Notes: a model not told the origin generated them from the letters alone. A DNA stretch of 44,169 nt from Bacillota bacterium (GCA_023415375.1 JAEZKW010000184.1:1-44169), one strand, 5' to 3'; shown: positions 23,219 to 32,036, counted from the stretch's first letter. A program made the numbers and translations.

Positions 23219-24596
23219 GTTTACGTTGGATGAGCTTATAACAGCTACGGGAGGCGTTTTAATTCAGCGCGGCTCTCGCCAAACTTTTACCGGGGTAAGC
23301 ACTGATTCGCGCCAAATCAATCCAGGTGAAATTTTTATAGCCTTAAAGGGAGAACGATTCAATGGCCATGACTTTCTAGCCATTGCGGCCCAGTTGGGCG
23401 CTGCAGCTTTGATTGTAATGGATGATGGGCCTACTTTTGAGGGAATCACGATTATTAAGGTAATGGATACCTTAAAGGCTTTAGGAGATATTGCCCGTTT
23501 TCACCGGAGACGTTTTCAGGCCCCATTAATTGCGATAACCGGCAGTAATGGTAAAACGACAACCAAAGATTTCGTCGCTTCAATCATCGGGAAAGAATTG
23601 TCACTCGTGAAGACCGAGGCCAATTATAATAATGAGATAGGCCTCCCGTTAACGCTTTTAAAGATAAGTACGCAAACTCAGGCAACTGTTGTTGAAATGG
23701 GTATGAGAGGTCTGGGGCAAATTCAGAACCTGGCTGGTATTGCAGAACCTACGATTGGACTGGTTACCAATGTGGGGCTTACTCATCTGGAGCTTTTGAA
23801 GACCCAGGAAAATATAGCGAAAGCGAAGTCGGAGTTAGTAGAAGCTTTGCCCCAGAGTGGTTTGGCTATTTTAAATGGGGATGATGCTTTGGTGCGCAAG
23901 ATGGAAAATAGTACCCGGGCTAGGAAGGTTTTTTACGGTATTGATGGGCCTAACCTTGATTATCAGGCCGAAATTATCGAAATGACCGATTCTGGTTCCC
24001 GTTTTAAGGCCATTTTCAAAAATGGAAGCATAGCAATAAATTTACCAGTACCTGGCCGCCATAATATTATGAATGCAATTGCCGCCGTTGCTGCAGCAAA
24101 AGAATTGGGGATATCCGAACAAAGTATCCAAAAAGGTTTGGCTGAGCCTGAACTTAGCGGTAAACGTTTGAACATTATTGAAAAAAATGGCTACCGAGTT
24201 ATTGACGATACTTATAATGCCAGTCCCACCTCAGTCAAAGCCGCTATCGACGTTTTACATTCAAGTCAATCCGGGGAACGAAAAATTGCCATACTAGCCG
24301 ATATGTTGGAATTAGGGCCAACCGCTGCCCAGATTCATTATGAAATTGGTACTTATGCTGCTCGGAAAGGAATCGATCATCTATTCGCTTTCGGAGATTT
24401 GGCAAAAAAATATGCTGAAGGAATGAATGAACTTGCTAAAGGTCATGGTGAATATTTTCTAGAGAAACAAGCTTTAATTGAGAGACTTAAGGCGTATATT
24501 AAACCGGGAGATTTTATCCTGGTGAAGGGTTCCCGTGGGATGAAAATGGAAGAGATTGTCAACGCCTTATCCACGGAGGAGGTCCACATTTCATGA
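23211..24596 (+). CDS. murF: UDP-MurNAc-tripeptide:D-Ala-D-Ala ligase MurF
   Basis: A 461-residue Mur ligase that adds D-Ala-D-Ala to the UDP-MurNAc-tripeptide. Motifs: DSRQINPGEIFIALKGERFN in the N-terminal domain, ITGSNGKTTTKDF for ATP binding, EANYNNEIGLPLTLL and EMGMRGLGQI in the central domain and VIDDTYNASPTSVKAAI with ILADMLELG in the C-terminal domain, all characteristic of MurF. ATG 23211 follows AAAGGAG. It overlaps murE by 8 bases and mraY by 4 (ATGA), so the three are translationally coupled. Confidence 0.96.
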   Translation: MVEFTLDELITATGGVLIQRGSRQTFTGVSTDSRQINPGEIFIALKGERFNGHDFLAIAAQLGAAALIVMDDGPTFEGITIIKVMDTLKALGDIARFHRRRFQAPLIAITGSNGKTTTKDFVASIIGKELSLVKTEANYNNEIGLPLTLLKISTQTQATVVEMGMRGLGQIQNLAGIAEPTIGLVTNVGLTHLELLKTQENIAKAKSELVEALPQSGLAILNGDDALVRKMENSTRARKVFYGIDGPNLDYQAEIIEMTDSGSRFKAIFKNGSIAINLPVPGRHNIMNAIAAVAAAKELGISEQSIQKGLAEPELSGKRLNIIEKNGYRVIDDTYNASPTSVKAAIDVLHSSQSGERKIAILADMLELGPTAAQIHYEIGTYAARKGIDHLFAFGDLAKKYAEGMNELAKGHGEYFLEKQALIERLKAYIKPGDFILVKGSRGMKMEEIVNALSTEEVHIS

Positions 24597-25576
24597 CACT
24601 TTTACTTAAACTTATTGTCGCTGCTTTCGTCGCATTTCTGGTTTCGTTAGCATTGGGTCCAATTACGATTAAGCTTTTGCATCGGTTAAAATTCGGTCAG
24701 AGTATCCGGACGGATGGACCTCAAAGCCATTTGAAAAAGGCCGGGACTCCTACAATGGGTGGAATCTTAATTTTATTTTCACTGGTCGTGGGATTGATGT
24801 TTGTCAAAGCTTTTTCACCGACTGTTTTATGGCTGACTTTTTTAACGTTGAGTTTTGGCTTGATTGGACTGGTGGATGATTTAATTATTATTATCACCAA
24901 AAAATCGCTTGGCCTTACCGCAAGGCAAAAATTATTCGCCCAAATTTTGTTTGCCGCACTGGCAGTATTTTTTATGATTCGCAATCAGTTTCCAACCTCG
25001 CAGCTGGTGCCGTTTGCCAATTTGCAATTGACTTTCCCGGTAGGGGGATTTGGAAACCCCGTCTTTTTTTTGTACGCCGTCTTTGTCATCGTTGCTTTTT
25101 CAAATGCTGTGAATCTTACGGATGGACTTGATGGACTGGCTGGGGGAACCACCGCGATCGCCGCCTTGTTTTTGGGTGCTCTGACTTTATTTCAGCATCA
25201 ACCGGAATTATCAATATTTGCCTTTGCGCTTGCCGGGGCGTGTGTCGGTTTTGTATGGTTTAATGGTCCTCCAGCCCAGGTTTTTATGGGAGATACGGGT
25301 TCTCTGGCGCTAGGTGCGGGCTTGGCTGGAATTTCCCTGTTTAGTCAAATGAGTCTTTTTTTTGTAATCATTGGTGGTATTTTCGTAGCGGAAAACCTGT
25401 CAGTCATTATTCAAGTGACCTCTTACAAAACCACCGGAAAAAGGGTTTTTCGGATGAGCCCCATCCATCATCATTTTGAACTTGGTGGTATGGTGGAACC
25501 GAAAATCATGATTCGTTTTTGGATTATTGGTATCGTACTAGGGGTTATCGGCATCCTTGGTTATTTAATCCGCTAA
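24593..25576 (+). CDS. mraY: Phospho-MurNAc-pentapeptide transferase MraY
   Basis: A 327-residue integral membrane enzyme making lipid I from UDP-MurNAc-pentapeptide and undecaprenyl phosphate. About ten hydrophobic helices and the active-site loops are visible: KKAGTPTMGG, LVDDLIIIITKKSLGL, NLTDGLDGLAGG, MGDTGSLALGAG, and the MSPIHHHFELGG histidine motif. GGAGGAGG precedes the ATG, which overlaps the murF stop. The next gene is ftsW after 51 bases; murD, which normally lies between, is absent. Confidence 0.97.
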   Translation: MTLLLKLIVAAFVAFLVSLALGPITIKLLHRLKFGQSIRTDGPQSHLKKAGTPTMGGILILFSLVVGLMFVKAFSPTVLWLTFLTLSFGLIGLVDDLIIIITKKSLGLTARQKLFAQILFAALAVFFMIRNQFPTSQLVPFANLQLTFPVGGFGNPVFFLYAVFVIVAFSNAVNLTDGLDGLAGGTTAIAALFLGALTLFQHQPELSIFAFALAGACVGFVWFNGPPAQVFMGDTGSLALGAGLAGISLFSQMSLFFVIIGGIFVAENLSVIIQVTSYKTTGKRVFRMSPIHHHFELGGMVEPKIMIRFWIIGIVLGVIGILGYLIR

Positions 25577-25627
25577 GAAAAGAAAATATTAAGTCTTTGG
25601 AATCTTAAATATGGAGGCCCCGCTGTC

Positions 25628-26722
25628 TTGAAGCGCAATCCATCGGATTTGTTTTTATTTACTGTTGTTATGGCTTTATTGGCACTTGGTTTAATTATGG
25701 TAACAAGCGCCAGCGCACCGGAATCTTTATCTGATACTGGTGGGACCAGTGTTTTTCATTATGGACTGCGTCAGTTGGTTTTCGCGATTGTCGGTATCGG
25801 TTTCATGTTTTTCATGATGAAGTTTCCTTATCAGTATTTAAAACGATTTACTATACCGGTGTCGATTGTTTCATTGGTCTTACTTGTTACGGTGTTGCTA
25901 TTTGAGGCCAAGAAAGGCTCTCATCGCTGGATTGATTTGGGACTATTTTTTCAAATCCAGCCTTCCGAATTTGCCAAACTAGCCGTCATCATGTTTACTG
26001 CTCATTACTTAGCAGAGATCAAAAAAGGCGTTAATAATTTTATTATCGGGATGGTCATTCCTCTGGTTTGTGTTTCTATAGTATGCATGCTGATCATGAA
26101 AGAACCGGACCTGGGAACGACCATCGTCATCTTTGCAACTTTCATGATGATGCTGTTTGCCGGAGGCGTTCCTTTTTCGTATTTGAGTTTTTTAGGTTTT
26201 GCCGGTTTAGGTGCAGGTATCGTAATGGCTGTAAATGCAGATTACCGCTTAAAACGGTTGGTTGCCTTTTTAAACCCCTGGAAGGATCCTCAGGGTGACG
26301 GATGGCAAATTATTCAGTCCTTATACGCATTAGGTTCAGGAGGACCTTTTGGTTTAGGACTCGGGATGAGTCGTCAAAAATTTCATTATTTGCCGGAAGC
26401 CCACACAGACTATATATTTTCAATCCTCGGTGAAGAATTGGGTTTGCTTGGGACTGTGACAGTGTTGGTTTTATTTTTCTTTTTTGCCTGGCGTGGTTAT
26501 AAAATAGCAATTTCCTGCCAAGATCCGTATGGAAGGATGTTGGCCACTGGTATTACCTCGTGGTTGGTTTTTCAAGCCATTTTAAATATTGGAGTTGTCA
26601 CTTCATCAATTCCTGTAACGGGGATTACTTTACCATTTTTAAGTTATGGTGGCTCGTCGTTAATTGTAAGCCTGTTTAGTATTGGAATTTTGCTGAATAT
26701 CTCCAAGAATACGACTCCATGA
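25628..26722 (+). CDS. ftsW: SEDS-family glycosyltransferase FtsW/SpoVE
   Basis: A 364-residue polytopic SEDS protein, the peptidoglycan polymerase that works with the class B PBP. Diagnostic segments are GSHRWIDLGLFFQIQPSEFAK, MKEPDLGTTIVIF, GDGWQIIQSLYALGSGG, EAHTDYIFSILGEELG and TGITLPFLSYGGSSL. The start is TTG 25628 with GGAGG about 10 bases upstream. By position it could equally be the sporulation-specific SpoVE; RodA is less likely in this cluster. A repeat-bearing 321-base gap follows before murG. Confidence 0.93.
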   Translation: MKRNPSDLFLFTVVMALLALGLIMVTSASAPESLSDTGGTSVFHYGLRQLVFAIVGIGFMFFMMKFPYQYLKRFTIPVSIVSLVLLVTVLLFEAKKGSHRWIDLGLFFQIQPSEFAKLAVIMFTAHYLAEIKKGVNNFIIGMVIPLVCVSIVCMLIMKEPDLGTTIVIFATFMMMLFAGGVPFSYLSFLGFAGLGAGIVMAVNADYRLKRLVAFLNPWKDPQGDGWQIIQSLYALGSGGPFGLGLGMSRQKFHYLPEAHTDYIFSILGEELGLLGTVTVLVLFFFFAWRGYKIAISCQDPYGRMLATGITSWLVFQAILNIGVVTSSIPVTGITLPFLSYGGSSLIVSLFSIGILLNISKNTTP

Positions 26723-27043
26723 ATTATATGGTGGAATTTAGAAGCCAGAAGTCAGGAGCCAGGAGGTAAAAAACAAAAGACCGCCGAAAAAAGATTTAGC
26801 GATGCTATTAAGAATGGTTGATTGAGATATCTGTTTATGTTTAATGTTTTTCTCCGCGCCAACTGCGCCTCTGCGGGAGAATAAAAAGGATATATTGGAA
26901 CAACCATTATTGAAAACAGAGCTAAAGATTTTTATTCTAATTTTGACTTCTATTTTCTGTGTTTGAATGGATTTGGAAAGAACTTCTTCTGGATTCTGGC
27001 TCCTGTATTCTGTATTCTTTAATAAGGAAACGAGGTTAATCCA
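26723..27043. repeat. ftsW-murG gap with degenerate intergenic repeats
   Basis: No gene. The gap is bounded by related sequences in opposite orientation: AGAAGCCAGAAGTCAGGAG at 26740 and, read on the other strand, ACAGAATACAGGAGCCAG within 26983-27023; both share CAGGAGCCAG. Between them is CTCCGCGCC followed by CTGCGCCTCTGCGGGAG near 26852-26880, resembling the CTCTGCGCCTCTGCG intergenic repeats seen in many bacterial genomes. I see no terminator or promoter. Confidence 0.55.
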
Positions 27044-28156
27044 ATGCGTGTGATATTAGCCGGTGGAGGCACCGGAGGACATATTTATCCTGCAGTAACG
27101 ATTGCCAAAGAATTTTTACGGCGCGATCCCCGGACTGAAATATTATTTGTAGGCGGTAAAAGAGGACTTGAATCCGATATAATCCCGAAAGAAGGCTTTC
27201 GGCTCGTAACGATTAATTTGTCAGGTATTCCAAGGAAAGTAAGTCCAAAAGTATTTACTGCCTTGTGGCTTGCGGCTAAAGGAATGGCAGAAACTTTCAA
27301 GATCATCCGGCAGTTTAAGCCGGATTTGGTGATTGGGACCGGGGGCTATGTTTGTGGTCCCATGGTTCTCGCAGCCCATTTGCAAGGAGTTCCAACGGCA
27401 ATACAAGAACAGAACGCTTTCCCCGGCTTAACCAATCGCATTTTGGGGCGTTTTGTAAATCATATTTTTTTGGCCTATTCGGAAGCAGCCAAATTTTTTC
27501 CGGCTTCTAAAATCTCGGCTCCTGGAAATCCGATTCGTATTGAAGAATTCGTCAAGGTAAGCAGAGCGGCGGCTGAGAAGGAGCTTGGCATTAAGCCCGG
27601 TTGTATTAATTTGTTGGTATTTGGCGGTAGTCAGAGTGCACGCCGGATTAATCAAGCTTTATTGCCGAACATCAAGAGTTTATTAGAAAATTTCTCGAAA
27701 TTACAAATAATACTGATGACTGGGACTAAAGAGTACGATAATATAAGTGAAGCTGTAAAATCCTTGAAACTAACGAAAGAGCAATCGGATCGTCTAAAGT
27801 TAGTGGCCTATTTTTATAAAATAGCTGATGCTTATAAAGTATCGGATATGGTATTGGCAAGGGCGGGCGCCATTTCCCTCGCTGAAATTACTTGTTTTGG
27901 AATCCCAGCCGTATTGGTACCCTATCCGTATGCCACAAACAACCACCAGGAATTTAATGCGCGCGTTTTAGAGAGCCATGGGGCAGCGGAAGTTATTTTA
28001 GAGGGAGATCTAACTCCGGAGCATTTATTGAGTAGCCTGAATCGTCTCTTTCAGGATCAAAAATTACGAGCAAAGATGTCCAAAGCAAGTATGGATTTAA
28101 GTCGCCCGCAAGCAGTTCAGACCATTGTTGATGAATTATTAAAGATGATATCCTGA
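27044..28156 (+). CDS. murG: UDP-GlcNAc:lipid I N-acetylglucosaminyltransferase MurG
   Basis: A 370-residue GT28 glycosyltransferase making lipid II at the inner membrane face. The N-terminal glycine loop GGGTGGHIYPAVTIAKE, the VIGTGGYVCGP loop, QEQNAFPGLTNR, the C-terminal LLVFGGSQSARRIN nucleotide-binding segment, and ARAGAISLAEI followed by PYPYATNNHQEFNA are all present. ATG 27044 has GAGG 8 bases upstream. It is separated from ftsW by a repeat-containing gap, so it may have its own promoter. Confidence 0.97.
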   Translation: MRVILAGGGTGGHIYPAVTIAKEFLRRDPRTEILFVGGKRGLESDIIPKEGFRLVTINLSGIPRKVSPKVFTALWLAAKGMAETFKIIRQFKPDLVIGTGGYVCGPMVLAAHLQGVPTAIQEQNAFPGLTNRILGRFVNHIFLAYSEAAKFFPASKISAPGNPIRIEEFVKVSRAAAEKELGIKPGCINLLVFGGSQSARRINQALLPNIKSLLENFSKLQIILMTGTKEYDNISEAVKSLKLTKEQSDRLKLVAYFYKIADAYKVSDMVLARAGAISLAEITCFGIPAVLVPYPYATNNHQEFNARVLESHGAAEVILEGDLTPEHLLSSLNRLFQDQKLRAKMSKASMDLSRPQAVQTIVDELLKMIS

Positions 28157-28246
28157 GAGGACAAGCATTTGAGTCGTATGTCACACCATTGACCATCGCG
28201 GAATATGATGGCTATTGGTCTATAAATATTAGGAGGCTGCAATAGA

Positions 28247-29548
28247 ATGATGGATTTAGGAACAGTTGTACCGTCTAGCACCAAAACTGCTGAACGGTTG
28301 GAAATTATCGGAGGAAAGAGTCTATATGGTTCAGTGAAAGCAAGCGGCGCTAAAAATGCCGTCCTTAAACTGATGGCAGCCTCTTTATTGACTAATAATC
28401 GTTGTATCATTCGGAATGTTCCACGACTTAAAGATGTAGAAATGATGATTAGAGTTTTGCAGGCGCTTGGCGCGGATGTAAATTGGGAGGACCAAACGAC
28501 CTTACTTATCAACTCCAATCATGGACTGGGAGATTCGGCTCCTGACGAATTGGTGCGTGAGATGAGGGCTTCGATTCAAGTTATGGGGCCGCTGCTTACC
28601 CGCACCGGACGGGTTAAATTGTTTCAACCGGGGGGCTGCAATATTGGTTCAAGGCCGATTGATTTACATCTTAAAGGCTTTAGGGCTTTAGGAGCAGAGG
28701 TTATTGAAGAACACGGCTATGTTTATATTCAGTCCAAAAAGCTGAAGGGTACAGAAATCCATTTAGATTTTCCGAGTGTTGGTGCTACTGAGAATATTAT
28801 GGCCGCAGCGATACTCGCCGAAGGGACTACGATTATTCGAAATTCAGCGAAAGAACCTGAAATTATTGAGGAACAAAATTTTTATAACCGTTTAGGCGCT
28901 AGGATCCGGGGAGCCGGTACCGATACCATCCGTATTGAAGGCGTGAACCAATTGAACGACCGGGAAATCGACTATATGGTCATACCGGACCGGATTGAAG
29001 CCGGAACCTTTATGATTGCCGCCGCAATTACAGGTGGAGATGTGACCGTCGAAGATGTAATTCCTGAACATTTAGAAGCTCTCACTTCTAAGCTGCGGGA
29101 GATTGGAATTACAGTTGAAACTGGTGAAGAACAAATCCGGGTTCACACAGAGCAAAAATTCAGAGGGGTAGACGTAACAGTATTACCGTATCCTGGTTTT
29201 CCAACGGATTTACAGCCACAGATTACAGCTTTATTATCGATTGCCGAAGGGACTAGTGTCATAACAGAGAATGTTTTCGGGGGACGTTTTAGTTACGTCG
29301 ATGAGTTAATCCGAATGGGTGCTTCGATCCGGGTTGAAAGCCGGAGTGCGATCGTTAAAGGAACCAAAGCTTTAAGCGGCGCAGTAGTTTACGCTCCCGA
29401 TTTACGGGCCGGGGCCGCCCTGGTCATTGCGGGTCTTGCTGCCGAAGGAAAGACCAACCTCGAAGGGCTTCAATATTTGGATCGGGGATATGAGAATATT
29501 GAAGCGAAGTTTTCCGGTCTTGGGGCGCAGATTCGAAGGATCAGCTAA
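28247..29548 (+). CDS. murA: UDP-N-acetylglucosamine 1-carboxyvinyltransferase MurA
   Basis: A 433-residue enolpyruvyl transferase catalysing the first committed step of peptidoglycan synthesis. Motifs: GSVKASGAKNAVLKLMAASL, REMRASIQVMGPLL, and PGGCNIGSRPIDLHLKGF, whose Cys corresponds to Cys115 of E. coli MurA, the fosfomycin target, so the enzyme should be fosfomycin-sensitive. The C-terminal part carries PGFPTDLQPQ and DLRAGAALVIAGLAAEG. AGGAGG lies 10 bases before ATG 28247; ATG 28250 is an alternative. Its place after murG, where murB or murC is usual, ends the cluster. Confidence 0.96.
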   Translation: MMDLGTVVPSSTKTAERLEIIGGKSLYGSVKASGAKNAVLKLMAASLLTNNRCIIRNVPRLKDVEMMIRVLQALGADVNWEDQTTLLINSNHGLGDSAPDELVREMRASIQVMGPLLTRTGRVKLFQPGGCNIGSRPIDLHLKGFRALGAEVIEEHGYVYIQSKKLKGTEIHLDFPSVGATENIMAAAILAEGTTIIRNSAKEPEIIEEQNFYNRLGARIRGAGTDTIRIEGVNQLNDREIDYMVIPDRIEAGTFMIAAAITGGDVTVEDVIPEHLEALTSKLREIGITVETGEEQIRVHTEQKFRGVDVTVLPYPGFPTDLQPQITALLSIAEGTSVITENVFGGRFSYVDELIRMGASIRVESRSAIVKGTKALSGAVVYAPDLRAGAALVIAGLAAEGKTNLEGLQYLDRGYENIEAKFSGLGAQIRRIS

Positions 29549-29646
29549 AAGACATTTGGCAACTGGAGAAAAGAATGATTTAATTTTTGAATCGTTAAAT
29601 TATTGGGCTCGTAATTGAATCAAAATCAAAATAATCAATGTGGAGG

Positions 29647-29684
29647 TAGGCAAATGTCTTGGCAGATGCCTATTTTTGTTTTTT
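29647..29684 (+). terminator. Terminator after murA
   Basis: TAGGCA/TGCCTA with a TG/CA extension across a two-base mismatch and a TCTTGG loop, followed by TTTTTGTTTTTTG. It closes the dcw cluster about 100 bases after murA. Confidence 0.75.
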
Positions 29685-29700
29685 GTTGTAAATCGGTATA

Positions 29701-29730
29701 TTGTGTTAAAATTGTTTGATCTGGTATAAT
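29701..29730 (+). promoter_or_regulatory. Predicted sigma-A promoter of fhs
   Basis: TTGTGT, an 18-base spacer and a perfect TATAAT, with the start codon 33 bases further on. Confidence 0.6.
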
Positions 29731-29763
29731 GTTTTTATTTAGATATTGTCTGGAGGAAACAGA

Positions 29764-31434
29764 ATGTTATCAGATATCGAAATCGCTCAAGCATCATCTA
29801 TGATTCCCATCGGGGAAATCGCGGCCTTATGCGAAATTCCCGAAAAGTACATTGAACCTTATGGGAAATATAAAGCAAAAGTCGATTTAAAATTTTATGA
29901 TGAAATAAAATCAAGGAAAAATGGGCAATTGATTTATGTAACGGCCATTACTCCCACTCCGGCGGGTGAAGGGAAGACCTGTACCGCAATCGGATTGGGG
30001 CAGGCCCTCGGCAAAGCCGGTAAACGAGTGATGCTTTGTTTACGGGAACCTTCTTTGGGTCCGGTATTTGGAGTTAAGGGCGGGGCAACCGGTGGAGGAT
30101 ATTCACAAGTTTTGCCAATGGATGAAATTAATTTGCATTTTACCGGAGATATTCATGCGATTACCACGGCCCATAATTTGTTGGCCGCTCTGGTAGATAA
30201 TCATATTGCTCATGGCAATGAGCTCGGGATCGATCTCAAGCGGGTGGTTTGGCGGCGGGTGATGGATATCTCCGACAGGGAGCTGCGCAATATCATTGTA
30301 GGCCTTGGCGGCAAAGGAGATGGGGTTGTTCATGAAAGCGGATTCGATATTACGGTAGCTTCTGAAATCATGGCGATTATCTGCTTAACCAGCGGTTTGG
30401 CAGACTTAAAGGAGCGTCTGGGAAAAATCGTAGTAGCCTTTAATATCAAGGGTGAACCGGTTTTGGCGCGGGATCTGAAAGCCGTCGGAGCGATGGCTTT
30501 ACTCTTGAAAGATGCTCTGAACCCCAACTTGGTGCAAACCCTTGAGGGTCAACCAGCTTTCATTCATGGCGGCCCTTTTGCCAACATTGCTCATGGGAAT
30601 AATAGTATTATTGCGACCCGAATGGCGCTGAAATTAGCCGATTATGTTGTTACCGAAGGAGGTTTCGCATCCGATCTGGGGGCGGAAAAATTCTTCGATA
30701 TCGTAAGCCGAACTGCGGAAGTTCAGCCTGCGGTAGCTGTTTTAGTGGCCTCGGTAAGGGCCTTAAAGTTCCATGGTGGAATGGCTAAAGAGGACTTAAA
30801 CCGGGAAGATATCTCAGCCTTGGAAAAGGGCTTGCCCAATTTGGAACAGCATCTTCGGAATTTACGGGAGAATTTCGGGCTTCCTGTGGTGGTGGCTATC
30901 AACCGTTTTCCTACTGATAGTGACGGGGAACTACAGTTTTTGATGGAGTATTGCCGTAAATTAAAAGTGAAGGCTGCCATTTCCGAAGTCGTAGCAAAGG
31001 GCAGTGCCGGCGGTGAGCAACTTGTAGAGCAGGTCCTGGCGGCGCTGCAGGAACCTAATTCCTTTGCGCCTCTCTATGAATTAGATCTTCCTTTGAAGGA
31101 AAAAATCGCTGTAGTAGCCCGTAAAGTGTACGGCGCTTCCGGTGTGAGCTTTACGAAAGAAGCGGAACAAGCTTTAAAGAACTTCATCCGGCTTGGATTC
31201 GACAAATTGCCGGTCTGCATTGCCAAGACTCAGATGTCTCTTTCGGATGATCCGGCACTAAAAGGAGCCCCTACTGGTTGGAATCTGACTGTCAGGGAAC
31301 TTCGGGTATCGGCAGGCGCTGGATTTGTAGTGGCCATTGCCGGTAGTATTTTGACGATGCCGGGGTTACCGAAGGTTCCGGCCGCCGAAGGAATTGATAT
31401 ATTAGAAGATGGGAAGATCGTGGGACTGTTTTAG
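29764..31434 (+). CDS. fhs: Formate-tetrahydrofolate ligase
   Basis: A 556-residue enzyme joining formate to tetrahydrofolate with ATP, giving 10-formyl-THF for one-carbon metabolism and, in acetogens, the methyl branch of the Wood-Ljungdahl pathway. The nucleotide loop TPTPAGEGKTCTAIGLGQAL, LREPSLGPVFGVKGGATGGG, DINLHFTGDIHAITTAHNLL-type core (here preceded by MDE), GGPFANIAHGNNS and the C-terminal VSAGAGFVVAIAGSILTMPG are all conserved. ATG 29764 follows GGAGG by 7 bases; an upstream in-frame TTG at 29746 precedes that site. It stands alone, with its own promoter; no other folate genes are nearby. Confidence 0.97.
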   Translation: MLSDIEIAQASSMIPIGEIAALCEIPEKYIEPYGKYKAKVDLKFYDEIKSRKNGQLIYVTAITPTPAGEGKTCTAIGLGQALGKAGKRVMLCLREPSLGPVFGVKGGATGGGYSQVLPMDEINLHFTGDIHAITTAHNLLAALVDNHIAHGNELGIDLKRVVWRRVMDISDRELRNIIVGLGGKGDGVVHESGFDITVASEIMAIICLTSGLADLKERLGKIVVAFNIKGEPVLARDLKAVGAMALLLKDALNPNLVQTLEGQPAFIHGGPFANIAHGNNSIIATRMALKLADYVVTEGGFASDLGAEKFFDIVSRTAEVQPAVAVLVASVRALKFHGGMAKEDLNREDISALEKGLPNLEQHLRNLRENFGLPVVVAINRFPTDSDGELQFLMEYCRKLKVKAAISEVVAKGSAGGEQLVEQVLAALQEPNSFAPLYELDLPLKEKIAVVARKVYGASGVSFTKEAEQALKNFIRLGFDKLPVCIAKTQMSLSDDPALKGAPTGWNLTVRELRVSAGAGFVVAIAGSILTMPGLPKVPAAEGIDILEDGKIVGLF

Positions 31435-31496
31435 ACAAAAGTTAATAGTCTGGGTTTTAAAGCTCTAAGAAGTTATACACAGTTTAATCTCAAGGC

Positions 31497-31571
31497 AATT
31501 TAATGCTTGGTGGGCGTCCCACCCGTTTTCCCAGAAAGAAACGAGTGGGACTCACCGAGCGTTTAATTATT
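31497..31571. repeat. 75-bp imperfect palindromic repeat after fhs
   Basis: The left arm, starting AATTTAATGCTTGGTGGGC and continuing GTCCCACCCGTTT, pairs with a right arm whose reverse complement starts AATTAAACGCTCGGTGA and continues GTCCCACTCGTTT. The arms are about 30 bases with a few mismatches and a 10-base loop. No T-run follows, so it looks like an intergenic palindromic element rather than a terminator. Confidence 0.8.
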
Positions 31572-31606
31572 TGAGAGCATAAAAAGATATATTATTCCAA
31601 TTGGAA

Positions 31607-31918
31607 CTACATAGCCAACTTTTCCCTAAACCAATCGATGATCTCCGGAAATACTTCATCTAAATAATTTTGAGTACAATGTTCTCCATCTTCATAATAG
31701 CGAAGTAGCTTTTCTCCCTTGGCCCATTTCATCATCTTTTCTGCGTGAATTTTGGGCGTGGATCCGAACCAGTCGATAATCGCCGATACGGTTTTATGAT
31801 ACTCTTTAACGTCAAATTTCATACTTTTTCATAGTTCCCCTTGACCCGGACCATCGAATGTAAAATGGTTAAAGCCGTTTTGCCGATATATTGTCAGTAA
31901 AATATCTCTTGGAATCAG
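31607..31918 (-). pseudogene. Decayed alpha/beta hydrolase (esterase-like) remnant
   Basis: On the minus strand the frame reads LIPRDILLTIYRQNGFNHF and then TFDGPGQGEL, an in-frame TGA, then KSMKFDVKEYHKTVSAIIDW. FDGPGQGE and the following Y..VVSAIDWL helix are hallmarks of an alpha/beta hydrolase group. The next residues jump at FGSTPKIHAEKM straight to the C-terminal strand and histidine region, YEDGEHCTQNYLDEVFPEII, so about 130 residues including the nucleophile Ser elbow are missing. The 71-residue open frame 31607-31822 is thus the tail of a broken gene with an internal deletion and a stop, not a small gene. The family is inferred from motifs; the stop is seen directly. Confidence 0.75.
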
Positions 31919-31965
31919 TTCGGTCCTTATGTCAAGGAGCCATTAAAAAAGGAATGCTAAATCTG

Positions 31966-31994
31966 TTGACATTATCCTGATAAAGTAATATTAT
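31966..31994 (+). promoter_or_regulatory. Predicted sigma-A promoter of the nucleoside operon
   Basis: A perfect TTGACA, a 17-base spacer and TATTAT. It lies about 160 bases before the GntR gene and directly abuts the dyad at 31999. Confidence 0.8.
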
Positions 31995-31998
31995 CTAA

Positions 31999-32036
31999 CT
32001 GGACATATCAACATATCAATATGATGGCATATCCAG
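31999..32036. promoter_or_regulatory. 38-bp dyad, likely operator of the GntR regulator
   Basis: An inner perfect inverted repeat CATAT-CA-ATATG (32012-32023) is flanked at equal distance by arms starting CTGGACATATC and ending GGCATATCCAG, giving a symmetrical 38-base element. It starts 4 bases after the -10 box, over the expected transcription start, the usual place for a repressor site. Confidence 0.55.

Noticed and set aside
28117..28518. A 133-codon minus-strand frame at the murG-murA junction
   Set aside because: It overlaps both conserved genes on the opposite strand and has no motif.
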